In this document: positions 33,084-42,208 of the stretch, piece by piece
Layout of the letters: every line of letters begins with the position of its first letter
Numbering within the stretch: the first letter of the stretch is position 1
NCBI GenBank assembly: GCA_031769625.1
Contig: JAUIMM010001030.1
Span: 2,590,001-2,654,000, forward strand
From: Taudactylus pleione
Taxonomy: Eukaryota; Chordata; Amphibia; Anura; Myobatrachidae
DNA: 64,000 nucleotides
Reading direction: 5' to 3'
Made by a program: the position numbers and the translations under genes
The notes under the pieces: model-generated
Database searches by the model: none
What the model was told of the DNA's origin: nothing
The model's input: only the letters and a program-made list of their open reading frames with translations

Positions 33084-34015
33084 CATTTACACACTATTAA
33101 TTTTCTGGGCCTTAAAGCAGGTGGACCTTGTTCTGGATTCCTACAAGGTTCATAGTGGGATGACAATTAGGCCAAATTACCTGAGATATCTGGACCCAAA
33201 GCAACAGGTCTGAGCCATAACTAGACATCTTAGCACTTTTATTGGAAAGGGTTTTGTCTTTTAGTGATTAGTAATTTACCACATGATGAACTAATTCTAG
33301 TGGTTTGATATCAATGTAATTGATTTTATTAATAATTTATGGCATTTAGATAACAACTTGTATGCTGCATGGTTGTTGTTGTTATTATTATTATGGCTCT
33401 AGTAGACAGCGACATACAGATAGTACCTTTTATTTCAATAAAAAATGTACAAAAAACAAAAATAAAAACATGAAATTTCCAGTGCATCATTTTTGTTACC
33501 ATAATACAGCCATGACAAGTTGTATAAAAGTTGCAGCATTGTGATGCTTGTTTTATTGGAATATAAGTTCATGAATAAATCATAATTTCTTTTCTGTTTC
33601 CAACCTAGTAATAAAAAATTTCCTTGTGCTCAAGGCACCAGTAATTGAATTTGATCTGTCTCTCACCGTTCCATCACCAGTTTACAGCCTGTAGGCTTAG
33701 AAGCCTTTAATGTTTCAAACGAAGAATAAACAGATTATCAAAGAGAAAGGGAAAATAAATCTTTATCTTGCTTCTAGGTTATCTGCCACTGTACTATGGG
33801 TTGAGTGTCACTAGAGCCTTGCTTTTTAGTGAGTTTGCTCTGCTAGTATTTGTAATATGCTTTGTTTTACTTCCACATAATTCAGTCTTATCAGAATTAA
33901 AAAATAAATTTATTAGCTTCATTAGTGATTCGTTGGGGTCTTCTACATTAGCCACTACAAAGTGGATAATATGTAATAATTTATTATACAATGTACATTA
34001 TAAATCGAATAAGCA
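33084..34015. other. Anonymous AT-rich sequence
   Basis: Nothing recognised; TTATTATTATTATGG short repeat near 33380. Confidence 0.5.
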
Positions 34016-34028
34016 TTGGTTATAGCTT

Positions 34029-35496
34029 CTTTTTTTTTTTTTATATTTTTATTGTATTCATAACAATATAATATACAATGTAAATATAGAACATTGTAAA
34101 ATTACTGACATATCAATCGGAAACATACAAACCTATAAATGTACATGAATAAATTTTTTCATTTTATGGGGATAAAAGAGAATAAAATAATAAAAAATAG
34201 AAAAAATGGGAGGAAGAAAAAGAAAAAAGGTGAGAGGGAAGGGAAAGAACAGACTGTAAACAATTTTGTTTGAAGAATCTCCAATCAAATAAAAGACATT
34301 AAAAAAAGAAAGAAAACTGTTACACCAAACTGTACAGTTTGTCTAGGAGAGACGTTGTAAACAAGACCAAGTGGTATTTTCAAAAATCTTCATAATATTA
34401 TAAGTGTCGATAGGTAAGTAAGCTAAATATAATTCCCATTTTGATTAGAAAATCTTAACTCCCTTTTCAATATCATATAGAGCAGCGTGTCTATCAAAAT
34501 AAACAAAAAAGTCAACAGTTCAAATTTTAACATTTCTATAGATGGGACGGTCTTTGATAACCAGTACTGCAAAATCAATTTTCTAGCTAAAGTTGTGAGA
34601 ATTGTTAATAATGGCAAAACAGATTTGGAGGCTAAAATTGGGGACCAAGAGGTGAAGTCTGCTAAGAGAAATGGTTCCCAAGTAAAAGGTAGTTTTGTTC
34701 CCGTTATCTGTTGAATAAAATTAAAAACCTTATTCCAAAATTTCTTTACTTTGGAGCATTGCCATACATTGTGAATAAAGGTTGCAAAAGAAAAGGAACA
34801 TTTCGGACAACAACCAGAATCAGAGTAAGTTATGTGGCTCCATTGGGATTGTGAAAGATATGCTCTATTGAGAAATTTTATATGGATTTCCTGGAGTTTA
34901 GCTGATTTTACCCATTTTAAAACTGATGAGAATTGCTTAAAAATTCTAGAGGAATATGTAAAATCAGGAAAATCATGAGCCCAAGAAGACCAGACTCCAC
35001 TCCAAAATTTATCTATGTCAGGGGGTAATAAATCAGTATATATAAAGCGGATTTTAAGTTTACAAGTTGAAGCCAATGTTAAGAGGGAGTACATAGAAGA
35101 GGGCGTCACATTGTGAAGCAAGGAATCATATGAACCAGATCTCGTTTTACTATTAATATAGTGTCGGGTCTGTAAATAAATAAAAAAATGAGAGTTAGGA
35201 ATAGTATATAAATCTTTAAGCTGTTGAAAAGAGTATAAGTTGTCTCCCAGGTAAACATTCCGAATAGCCACAATTCCTTTTTGTTTCCAGAAAAGATAAT
35301 GCGAAATCATGAGGGATGGAATAAAATCTGGATTTCCCTATAATGGGATAAACTTAGTGGAATAGGGGTTTGACCCAAGACGTTTGTGTATGATGGCCCA
35401 TGCTCTTTAAGTATCCATAAAAAATAAATTGTGTATGATTCCCCTCGGCAATTTTGAACGAGGTAAATGAAGTAATGCTGCAGGGGCAAAAAGTGC
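34029..35496 (-). mobile_element. 5'-truncated L1-type LINE with 13-bp duplication
   Basis: Flanked on both sides by TTGGTTATAGCTT (34016-34028, 35497-35509). At the left end the minus strand finishes in a poly(A) tract (T13 on the plus strand from 34030), as expected for target-primed reverse transcription. The body is the last part of an L1 ORF2 plus a 3'UTR of about 400 bp. Duplication, tail and truncation are all clear, so this is one discrete insertion. Confidence 0.95.
34423..35496 (-). pseudogene. L1 ORF2 C-terminal region, pseudogene
   Basis: Reading from 35496 in one frame: LLHLPRSKLPRGIIHNLFFM, a stop, RAWAIIHKRLGSNPYSTKF, a stop, then a long open stretch from MISHYLFWKQKGIVAIRNVY to the end at 34423. 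The region after reverse transcriptase holds the Cys-rich L1 tail: CPKCSFSFATFIHNVWQCSK followed by VKKFW, the 'CxxC…HxxWxC…FW' pattern of vertebrate L1/Tx1 ORF2 C-termini. Endonuclease and reverse transcriptase are absent by 5' truncation. Confidence 0.88.
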
Positions 35497-35654
35497 TTGG
35501 TTATAGCTTTAAAAGGAGAATAGAATATATACAAAATAGTTTAATGTGAACTAAATAGATGTAAATAAATAGCATGTGCAACATTTTAAATCTGTATTTT
35601 AGGGATCAATGCAGGTCCCTGAAAGTGCAAAGTGCAGTGGATCAATGCCTTTTA

Positions 35655-35678
35655 CATATATATATATATATATATATA
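35655..35678. repeat. (TA)n microsatellite
   Basis: TA tract immediately left of the solo LTR. Confidence 0.95.
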
Positions 35679-35683
35679 GTAGT

Positions 35684-36236
35684 TGTATCACCAGAGGCAG
35701 CACTGGTGAGCACCCACACAGACTAGAAAAGCATTGTGGGAAGATGCCTAATGGCTGCCCAGTGGATTCAGTCCCGGGAGGACTGAGGCAGAACAGTCAG
35801 ACAGAGCTCATTGTGCCAGGAAGCCATTGGGAGCCAGGAGGCCTGAGCCTAGACCTGTGAGATACAGGGGAGGCCATCAAACTCTGTGACTGAGCTATGG
35901 TACTTGCAAGGAAGCAGGCCAGACTGTGAGGCTGTGGCAGCCAGCCAACTAGAGACCGGGCCGGAGCTGGTGTTAACCTGCAGGAAGCAGGGCTAAGCTG
36001 ACTTTGGACTTTTGTTTGCAGACTAGCTGCACTTTAATAGTGAGGGTTCAAGAAGTGAGCTACTGCCCTAAGAGAAAGCTAGGTTGTTTTTATTTTCTAT
36101 TCTTGTTTCCTGACTGTTATGCTGAAGTAAAGCACCATTTCCTTTATTTTACTGGAATGCCGTGTGTGGACCCTCATTAAGCACCTAAACACTGCACCAA
36201 TCCACCCTCTGCCAAGCTAATTAACCCCAAACCGTT

Positions 36237-36239
<3 letters not shown>
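35684..36239 (+). mobile_element. Solo LTR, TG…CA, 556 bp
   Basis: Starts TGTATCACCAG and ends CCAAACCGTTACA inside a split (TA)n tract. Its last about 180 bp (GAAGTAAAGCACCATTTCCT… GTGTGGACCCTCATTAAGCA …CCAATCCACCCTCTGCC) matches the LTRs of the element at 37643-40951, and the 5' end matches too, so it is the same or a sister family in opposite orientation. No internal region or second LTR. No clear target duplication because the target is TA repeat. Confidence 0.88.

Positions 36240-36276
<37 letters not shown>
36240..36276. repeat. (TA)n microsatellite
   Basis: TA tract directly right of the solo LTR. Confidence 0.95.
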
Positions 36277-36281
<5 letters not shown>

Positions 36282-36350
36282 ATCCCAAGACTGCCGGCAC
36301 TAAAAAAACTAACATCTGACCTCGGTCTCATATGTCAGAAAACATGCAGA

Positions 36351-36992
36351 AATCCAATGGAGAAGACAGGTGCTCGGAGGCATGATATGTAGCGTTCCCG
36401 CTAGGCTGTTTTAGCGGGGCGTGGCGCCATGCCCTCTTTCTGGAAGGCAAAAAGCGCCCTGCCCTCCAGAAGGAGGGCAAAAAGCGCCCTGCCCTAACAG
36501 CCTGCGGGAACCGTCTTCACCCGTGGGTCACAGTGTCCCGCGGGTGAAGAAATGTGCGGTGACCCGGTCACTGCCGGAGAATAGACACCGGGCGCATGCG
36601 CCTGGCATCTATTCTACCTGTCTGCAGGGCTTGGGGGCTGCCCGGCGTGTCCGTAAGTGCCGGGCACGCCCCCAAGAGTGACACGCCCCCTTTTGATGAC
36701 CACGCCCCCTTCTCAGTCACGCGCGCGCCTTCGGCGCACGCACGGACATGCCCTCTCTAGCTCCAGCGCCCTGCCTCACGCCGGAGCTAGAGGGAACACT
36801 AGATATATGATGCAAAAAAAAGTGTATTATAGCATCAACGTTTCAGGGCATCAGCCCTTTTGTCAGGACACACTTGGTTTTATGTGTTCCAGTGTGTCCT
36901 GACAATAGGGCTGATGCCCTGAAACGTTGTTATAATACACTTTTTCTGCATCATATATCGTGCCTCTGAGTGCCTATCTTTTCCATTGGATT
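36351..36992. mobile_element. Foldback element with AATCCAATGGA ends and a long inner hairpin
   Basis: Outer arms AATCCAATGGAGAAGACAGG…GAGGCATGATAT pair with ATATCGTGCCTCTGAGTGCC…TCCATTGGATT. Inside lies a second, almost perfect stem of about 55 bp at 36818-36943 built on AACGTTTCAGGGCATCAGCC and its complement, with the loop around 36880. The left outer arm is split from the stem by the nested MITE. Non-coding. Confidence 0.85.
36390..36801. mobile_element. MITE nested in the foldback
   Basis: TAGCGTTCCCGCTAGGCTGT at the left; GAGCTAGAGGGAACACTA at the right, complementary at TAG(C/T)GTTCCC. GC-rich interior with two GCAAAAAGCGCCCTGCCCT repeats and ACGCGCGCGCC. Flanks GATATG/GATATA. Relative at 15633-15875. 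Confidence 0.75.
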
Positions 36993-37512
36993 TATATATA
37001 TATTCTTGTTGACTGAGCTATAGAAGCTCTGAGACATCCACACTGATTAACAATTCAAATAAAATCACCGACCATCTGCTCTGGGCTCCCGCTAGTCCCA
37101 GGTAGCACAGCAGCAGCTGAGATGGGCAATAAAATCCTCAGAATAACTCACCCCCTGGTGGTGACTGTTCTTCTGGCACATAATATATAAATTTGGCCTC
37201 ATGTGTTTAACCACTCAAGGCATGTGTATATCAGAGACTCGACCGCAGACCCAAGAGTGGTATATTTAGTTCTATGTGGAGATGATGTAGGGTTTGGAGT
37301 GAAACAGATACAGAATGGGAGATAAAAATAATTCAGAATAGGCTGTTTAAACAGTTAAACATTAATGACTACTGTAACTGTGGTTAATTTTGTAAAGAAA
37401 ATGTGTTGAACAGAGAAGTGTATTGGCAGGCAGTGCTAAATGATTCTTCAGTGTCAAGGCTGGCATGTCTACTCACTGCTGTGCTAGATTCTGCAGCGAC
37501 TGCTCATGTTCT
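36993..37512. other. Anonymous sequence
   Basis: No feature recognised. Confidence 0.5.
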
Positions 37513-37636
37513 TATTATTTATTTATATGGCGCTACAAGTGTTCCACACCACCTTACAAGGTACATAAACATATAGGTGACCAGTGACTTACAGCACAAT
37601 GCAGTACAATGCAGGACAAGGACATGGATAATATAC
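37513..37636 (-). mobile_element. LINE 3' end fragment
   Basis: Minus strand: CTTGTAAGGTGGTGTGGAAC, then ACTTGTAGCGCCATATAAAT and AAATAATAAG. L2/CR1-type 3' terminus, next to the LTR element's left border. Confidence 0.65.
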
Positions 37637-37642
37637 ATTGCA

Positions 37643-37836
37643 TGATATCTTGGGGGTAATTAGCTCGGCAGAGGGTGGATTGGTGCAGTGTTTAGGTGTT
37701 TAATGAGGGTCCACACACAGCTTTCAAGTAAAACAAATGAGATGGTGCTTTACTTCCAGCAGGGAAAACAGGTACAACACAAAGGGCCATAAAACAATAA
37801 ACAACCTAGCCCCTGTTTAGGGCGTGTAACTCACTT
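37643..37836 (-). repeat. Partial 3' LTR (last 194 bp only)
   Basis: In element sense GAAGTGAGTTACACGCCCTA … ACCCCCAAGATATCA, about 90% like the end of the 5' LTR. The upstream U3-like part is absent; the preceding TTGAAG belongs to the coding sequence. Confidence 0.88.
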
Positions 37837-39425
37837 CAATTCTTTATCAACTTCGGACACAGTTTTGCAATCTGGACCTGCGCCCCTTTTGGAGAACTTC
37901 ATTCCCTCAGCTATCACTGTAAGCTGAAAGTCACTGCAAGCAATCTCATCCACTTTTCCAGGACGGACCTTTAGGGAATTTCCCAACTCCAATACTTCTG
38001 TCCCTTCTTGTACACTGGTATCGTTAATGAGGACATCTCTGTGGTCCCATTGCTGCTGAAAGACATAACTCTGGAACATCTTACTTAGTTCCCACAATTC
38101 ACTGTTTGTCCGCTGCTAATCACACAAGACACTCTGTACTGGTAGCATATCACTCTGTGTGCCAGCCTTTTCAGGATCAATCTGTAATAATTGCTGCTTG
38201 TGTTTATGTACTTCTGCCACACTGGGTTCAGCGAAGACATCTGATGCCATTTTAGGTCCAGAATTCAACTTCAGAATGTTATTTTACTTATTTTCCTCTT
38301 GTGATTTACCCACTACAGTGTGGACATTTTTCTGAGCCATCGACAGCTGCTCTTCCAGCTGGGCAATTTTCACCATGACGCTTTTCAACTTGCTCTCAGA
38401 TTGCAGCAGATTGCGCTCCACAACTTCATATTCTTCAAGTCTCAACTTTTGTACATTTATTTCAGACTATGCCACGTTTAATTCACTTTGCAACTCCAGT
38501 TCTTTGGTATTCCTCTCTACTTGGAATCTTTGCAACCAGTTCTGTGTACTTAGCAGACACTTCTCAAGGTTCCAACTCTGTTCTTGCAACTTCCAAGCAC
38601 TGCCATGACCAAGGTTAAGCTCTCTTTCCAAAGATTCACTTTGCTCTGCGGCTTTATGCAGACTTTCTTCCAGGAATACATTTTTCTGTCAGACCTTCTG
38701 AAACTGCTCTAGCTGCAGCTAAATTCTAGTGTAGAGTTTTTGTACTTGCTCCTTACAGCTGACTTTAAGATGGACCATATCCATCTCTTTTCATTCAAGG
38801 TCAGTTTCCCACTGAGCGCGAGTCTGCAGCATCTTCACAAAACTTTCCCGCTAGAGAATTTTTCTCCAATTCACAATCTTTAAGCTTTACTTGAGTGGAG
38901 ACAATTAAGGAGTCTTTTTCCTTTAAAAGCAGAGACAGATCCACCCCCTTTCACTTGCGTGCGCTCTGCATCACTCCGATGTCTCTGGACACCTTCTTTC
39001 AATTCCTCCACTTCCTGCTGAAGTACCACACACTTTTGCTGCAATATAACAATATATTGCTGTAATATGTCATTATTTGCTAGCAGCACATCATTCTCAC
39101 ACTTTGAAAAGTTTAGCTTCCTAAAGGCGTTCAGACATAGCTGCCAATTTGAGGTCTGTCTCTTTAAGAACTTCACATTTTTTTATTTCTTCCTGCTCAA
39201 ATGCCATTTTCAAAGAGAACAATTAACTCCGTAATTTCTTTTCAGCTTGCTCATGAAAATTTCTCTCATCAGCCAATTGTTCCATTAAGTCATCAACCTT
39301 CCCAGTATAATATGTATTACTTTCATTCAAAACTTTACGCATACTGTCAAATTCTTCCAGGCTGATATAGTCCTTTCTGGACGGACCTTGCACCATACAC
39401 TGACATCTTTACTCTGCTTTGTTTT
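37837..39425 (-). pseudogene. Degenerate coiled-coil protein inside the LTR element
   Basis: Reading on the minus strand: SLEEFDSMRKVLNESNTYYT, DDLMEQLADERNFHEQAEKK, then CENDVLLANNDILQQYIVIL, QQEVEELKEGVQRHRSDAER, LHKAAEQSESLERELNLGHG, LEEYEVVERNLLQSESKLKS, VKIAQLEEQLSMAQKNVHTV, and finally an open 88-codon stretch (38097-37831) ending VSEVDKELK, stop. Heptad patterns of Leu/Ile/Val with Glu/Lys/Gln are obvious and there are no introns. Stops at several points (for example after KKLRS and after SERL) and frame changes show decay. I do not recognise the parent protein. It may be a captured cellular cDNA, or an unusual gag of this family. Length seen is about 500 residues, with its 3' end possibly removed by the deletion. 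Confidence 0.7.
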
Positions 39426-40250
39426 TCAATGGAATAACACTGTTTACCCCATCAATTTGAAAGGATTTACCACAGAGGATTTCAAACAGCTTTAAATCCC
39501 TTCCATGTAACTGACTTTATTCACATTCAGACTGTAAACTCCAGCCCAGGTTTTCCATTTCTCTAGACTGAGAATGAAACTTTGTAACAAGAATTCTGGC
39601 TTTAGAATTTTTCTTTTTATTTCAAATGATTCTTGGCACAAAATACACAGAAACAACTTGTTTTTGTTTTCACTGTATCACACTTTGCCTTCAAAAGTAT
39701 TTTCAACACAGCAAAACATTTTTCTTCATGTGGCACTATAATTACCAGCATGTATCAAGCAGTCTCAATATACTTTCAATAGTAACCTCTGCTCTCTCAG
39801 TACCACATCTTTATTTAATGAGCATGAGCAATTCACCAGGATAACCACACAATTTTTTTTAACTCTTACAATGCTGAAGAAGTGCACATTTCTCTTCACA
39901 GACACAGTATATACTGCACTTTTCACTTTTGCAAAATACTTGAATACTATACTTCTGTTTCTGGCAAACTTTGCCTCTCCCATAAGCAAACAATTCTCCA
40001 GCAACTTACATAACACTTATTTATCTTCCTTTCTAAGGAAAAGATGTACACTGCAGCAATAGTGCACATTTGCAGACAATTTTTTTGTTTAAGCAACACT
40101 TCATAATAGACTTATCTTCACTCACCAGCCTGATGAGCATTGCACTGTTGAGGCCACTATGCAGGTGCAGTATACATCCATATTTCCATTAGCTGCTGTA
40201 ATCCACTTTTTGCGCAGATCTTGTTGCGTAGACCTGTGTGCGTAGAATCT
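39426..40250 (-). other. Leader region of the LTR element
   Basis: Between the primer site and the coiled-coil sequence; many stops in all frames and no recognised motif. Contains an 83-codon minus frame (40016-39765) without similarity I can name. Confidence 0.5.
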
Positions 40251-40252
40251 TT

Positions 40253-40272
40253 ATGCCCGCATTCTCCACCAA
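40253..40272 (-). other. Probable primer binding site
   Basis: Three to five bases after the 5' LTR the minus strand reads TTTGGTGGAGAATGCGGGCA. It begins TGG and its complement ends CCA, as expected for pairing with a tRNA 3' end. The tRNA is not assigned with confidence; the sequence recalls alanine-type ends. Confidence 0.65.
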
Positions 40273-40275
40273 ATG

Positions 40276-40951
40276 TGATATCTTGGGGGTAATTAGCTCG
40301 GCAGAGGGTGGAGTGGTGCAGTGTTTGGGTGCTTAATGAGGGTCCACACACAGCTTTCAAGTAAAACAAATGAGGTGGTGCTTTACTTCCAGCAGGGAAA
40401 ATAGGTACTACACAAAGGACCAGAAAACAATAAACAACCTAGCCCCTGTTTAGGGCATGTAACTCACTTCTTGAGCCCTCTCTAATGTGGTGCAGCTAGT
40501 CTGCCAACAAAGTCTGCCTGCTTCTTGCAGGTCTATCGCCGGCTCCAGCCTGGCTTGGCTTGGCTACCACGGCTACACAAAGTCCTGGTGGCCTTCCCTG
40601 TATCATAGAGATATAGGCCCTGGCTTCCTCAGCCTGCAGCTTCACTGCTTTAATGTCACACAGTCTGAGAGTTTGTGGTCCCCCTTTGCCTCCTGCAAGG
40701 TCCAGACACAGGCCTCCTGGCCCCCAATGGCTCGCTCAGCTTCACTGGGCTCTCTGGCTGCCAAAATCCCACATAGACTGTGTCCCACGGCAGCCTGACT
40801 GGTTTGCCTTCACATCAGCCCACACCTGAGCTCTATCCACAAGGCAGCAATTAGGCATCTTCCCATAATGCTTTTCTAGTCTATGTGGGCAGATCTCCCC
40901 TGCCCCACACAGACTCTGCTGCTCACCAGTGCCACTGGTGATACTGCCACA
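40276..40951 (-). repeat. 5' LTR of the coiled-coil element
   Basis: In element sense it runs TGTGGCAGTATCACCAGTGG … CCGAGCTAATTACCCCCAAG then ATATCA. The 3' part (CTTTACTT…, GGACCCTCATTAAGCACC, CACTCCACCCTCTGCC) is shared with the solo LTR at 35684 and the partial LTR at 37643. About 676 bp. Confidence 0.88.
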
Positions 40952-41084
40952 ATTGCTACATTATGTACAGAAGGAGTAGTTTGCAGGGAGTGTAAAATAT
41001 GTAGCAGTCTTAGGGATGATTCCATGGAGTGAGATTATTAAGTTTTTGATACATTGTTTTTTTTTATCAAAACATTCAAAAATA

Positions 41085-42208
41085 TACAAAACACATACTA
41101 CTGTTAAGTAATGATATTGTAATTAACTGGTCTTAGATGTTCAACTGTTTTTTGAACTGTTACATAAATTACACTTCGTGTTCTAATACACTTATTGCTT
41201 ATAATACACGGCTGCCATCGTCATCCACGGCTGCCTCAACACTGATTCTAAAGTTAAAGTTAGTCTAATGAGACATGCTACAGGTGAGCACAAATGCTCC
41301 ACTAATCAAAGGAGAAATTTAGCACTGGGTTTGAATAAACACAAGCACTATCCTACGATAAACTAGGCTCCACTGAACAACATCCCCCACCCAGGTAATG
41401 AATATGCAGCTTGAGAATGGATTACATATGTTTTTTAAAAAACAGCTGATCTACGTGATTGCAAGCAGTAGTAAGAATATGCAGCTTGAGAATGGATTAC
41501 ATACGTGCAGGGATGAAAAGAAATAGAAGATGTTCAGTCCAGTTTATGCAGAGAACTAATTGTTTTATTAACTGTTACATAAATTACTCTTCGTGTTCTA
41601 ATACACTTAGGCTCTCATTCAGAGGCGGTCGGAGGATGCAAGCGGTCGCTCAGAAACTGGGCAGCCGCTTGCATCCTGACCAGCTGCCTCTGTTTCGGTC
41701 GTTAGGCTGTGGGTTTACACCCACAGCTCAAACGACCGCTAGGGTGATGGTCGCGATGGTCATTGACCATCGCGACCATCGGGGCTTACGACAAGACCCT
41801 AGGGTAGGGTCTCACTTGTCGTAAGCCCCGGAGAGCTTCTGGCTCTGTCAGAGCCGGAAGCTCTCCACTGACATCACTAGTGATGTCAGTGGGGCCTCCT
41901 CCAAACGGCAGGCGTTCCCATGGGAATGCCTCCGTTTGGGCTGCCACCCCTCCGGCCCGCCTTCCAAACGGGGCGAGCTGTCAATCAACATCGACAGCTC
42001 GCCCCCTTTGGAAAGAGACCCGCTATGACCGGCGCTGTCGGTCGTAGCGGGTCTCACGCATGCGCACGAAGGAGCCGGCTCCCTTGTGTGCATGCGCACT
42101 AGACAAACATCGAGGCGGTCGTAGACCGTACGGCCGCCTCTGAATAAAGCCCTTAGTGCTTATAATACATGGCTGCCATCGTCATCCACAGCTGCCTCAA
42201 CACTCAAC
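41085..42208 (-). mobile_element. Inverted 5'UTR segment of LINE copy 1
   Basis: The reverse complement follows the 5' region of LINE copy 2 (57757-58490) in order: GTAATTACAATATCATT…, AACAGTT, GTATTATAAGCA, CCACGGCTGCC…, the AAACAGCTGATC…GTGATTGCAA block, CTGCAGGGATGA, and a second CAGCCGTG…TATTATAAGCAC unit interrupted by the MITE at 41610. It abuts the forward LINE body at about 42208 and is therefore inverted relative to it. Confidence 0.85.
41610..42152. mobile_element. MITE in LINE 5'UTR, TTA duplication
   Basis: GGCTCTCATTCAGAGGCGGT at the left, ACGGCCGCCTCTGAATAAAG then CCC at the right, TTA on both sides (41607-41609, 42153-42155). Long nested stems (GGTCGCGATGGTCATTGACC and CTTCTGGCTCTGTCAGAGCC …). 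Same family as 4961 and 22782. Confidence 0.9.

Larger units (their letters stand above)
37643..40951 (-). mobile_element. LTR retroelement with coiled-coil interior
   Basis: Element sense is minus. The 5' LTR is 40951-40276, followed by a tRNA primer-binding-type sequence, about 0.85 kb of non-coding leader, about 1.6 kb of degenerate coiled-coil coding sequence, and only the last 194 bp of a 3' LTR (37836-37643). ATTGC occurs beside both outer ends (37637-37641 and 40952-40956), consistent with a 5-bp target duplication with one base of slack. No reverse transcriptase, integrase or protease motif is visible, so it is non-autonomous as it stands. The missing U3 and end of the interior are explained by a deletion with GAAG microhomology. 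Confidence 0.85.

Noticed and set aside
28581..37512. Search for FRMPD1, expected upstream of TRMT10B from human synteny
   Set aside because: No exon could be matched to it; the two exon-like segments are left unnamed.
41085..42208. Repeated 5' segments around the LINEs considered as LTRs
   Set aside because: They lie upstream of the ORF only, show no TG…CA ends or primer site, and copy 1 is an inverted segment; LINE 5'UTR monomers explain them better.
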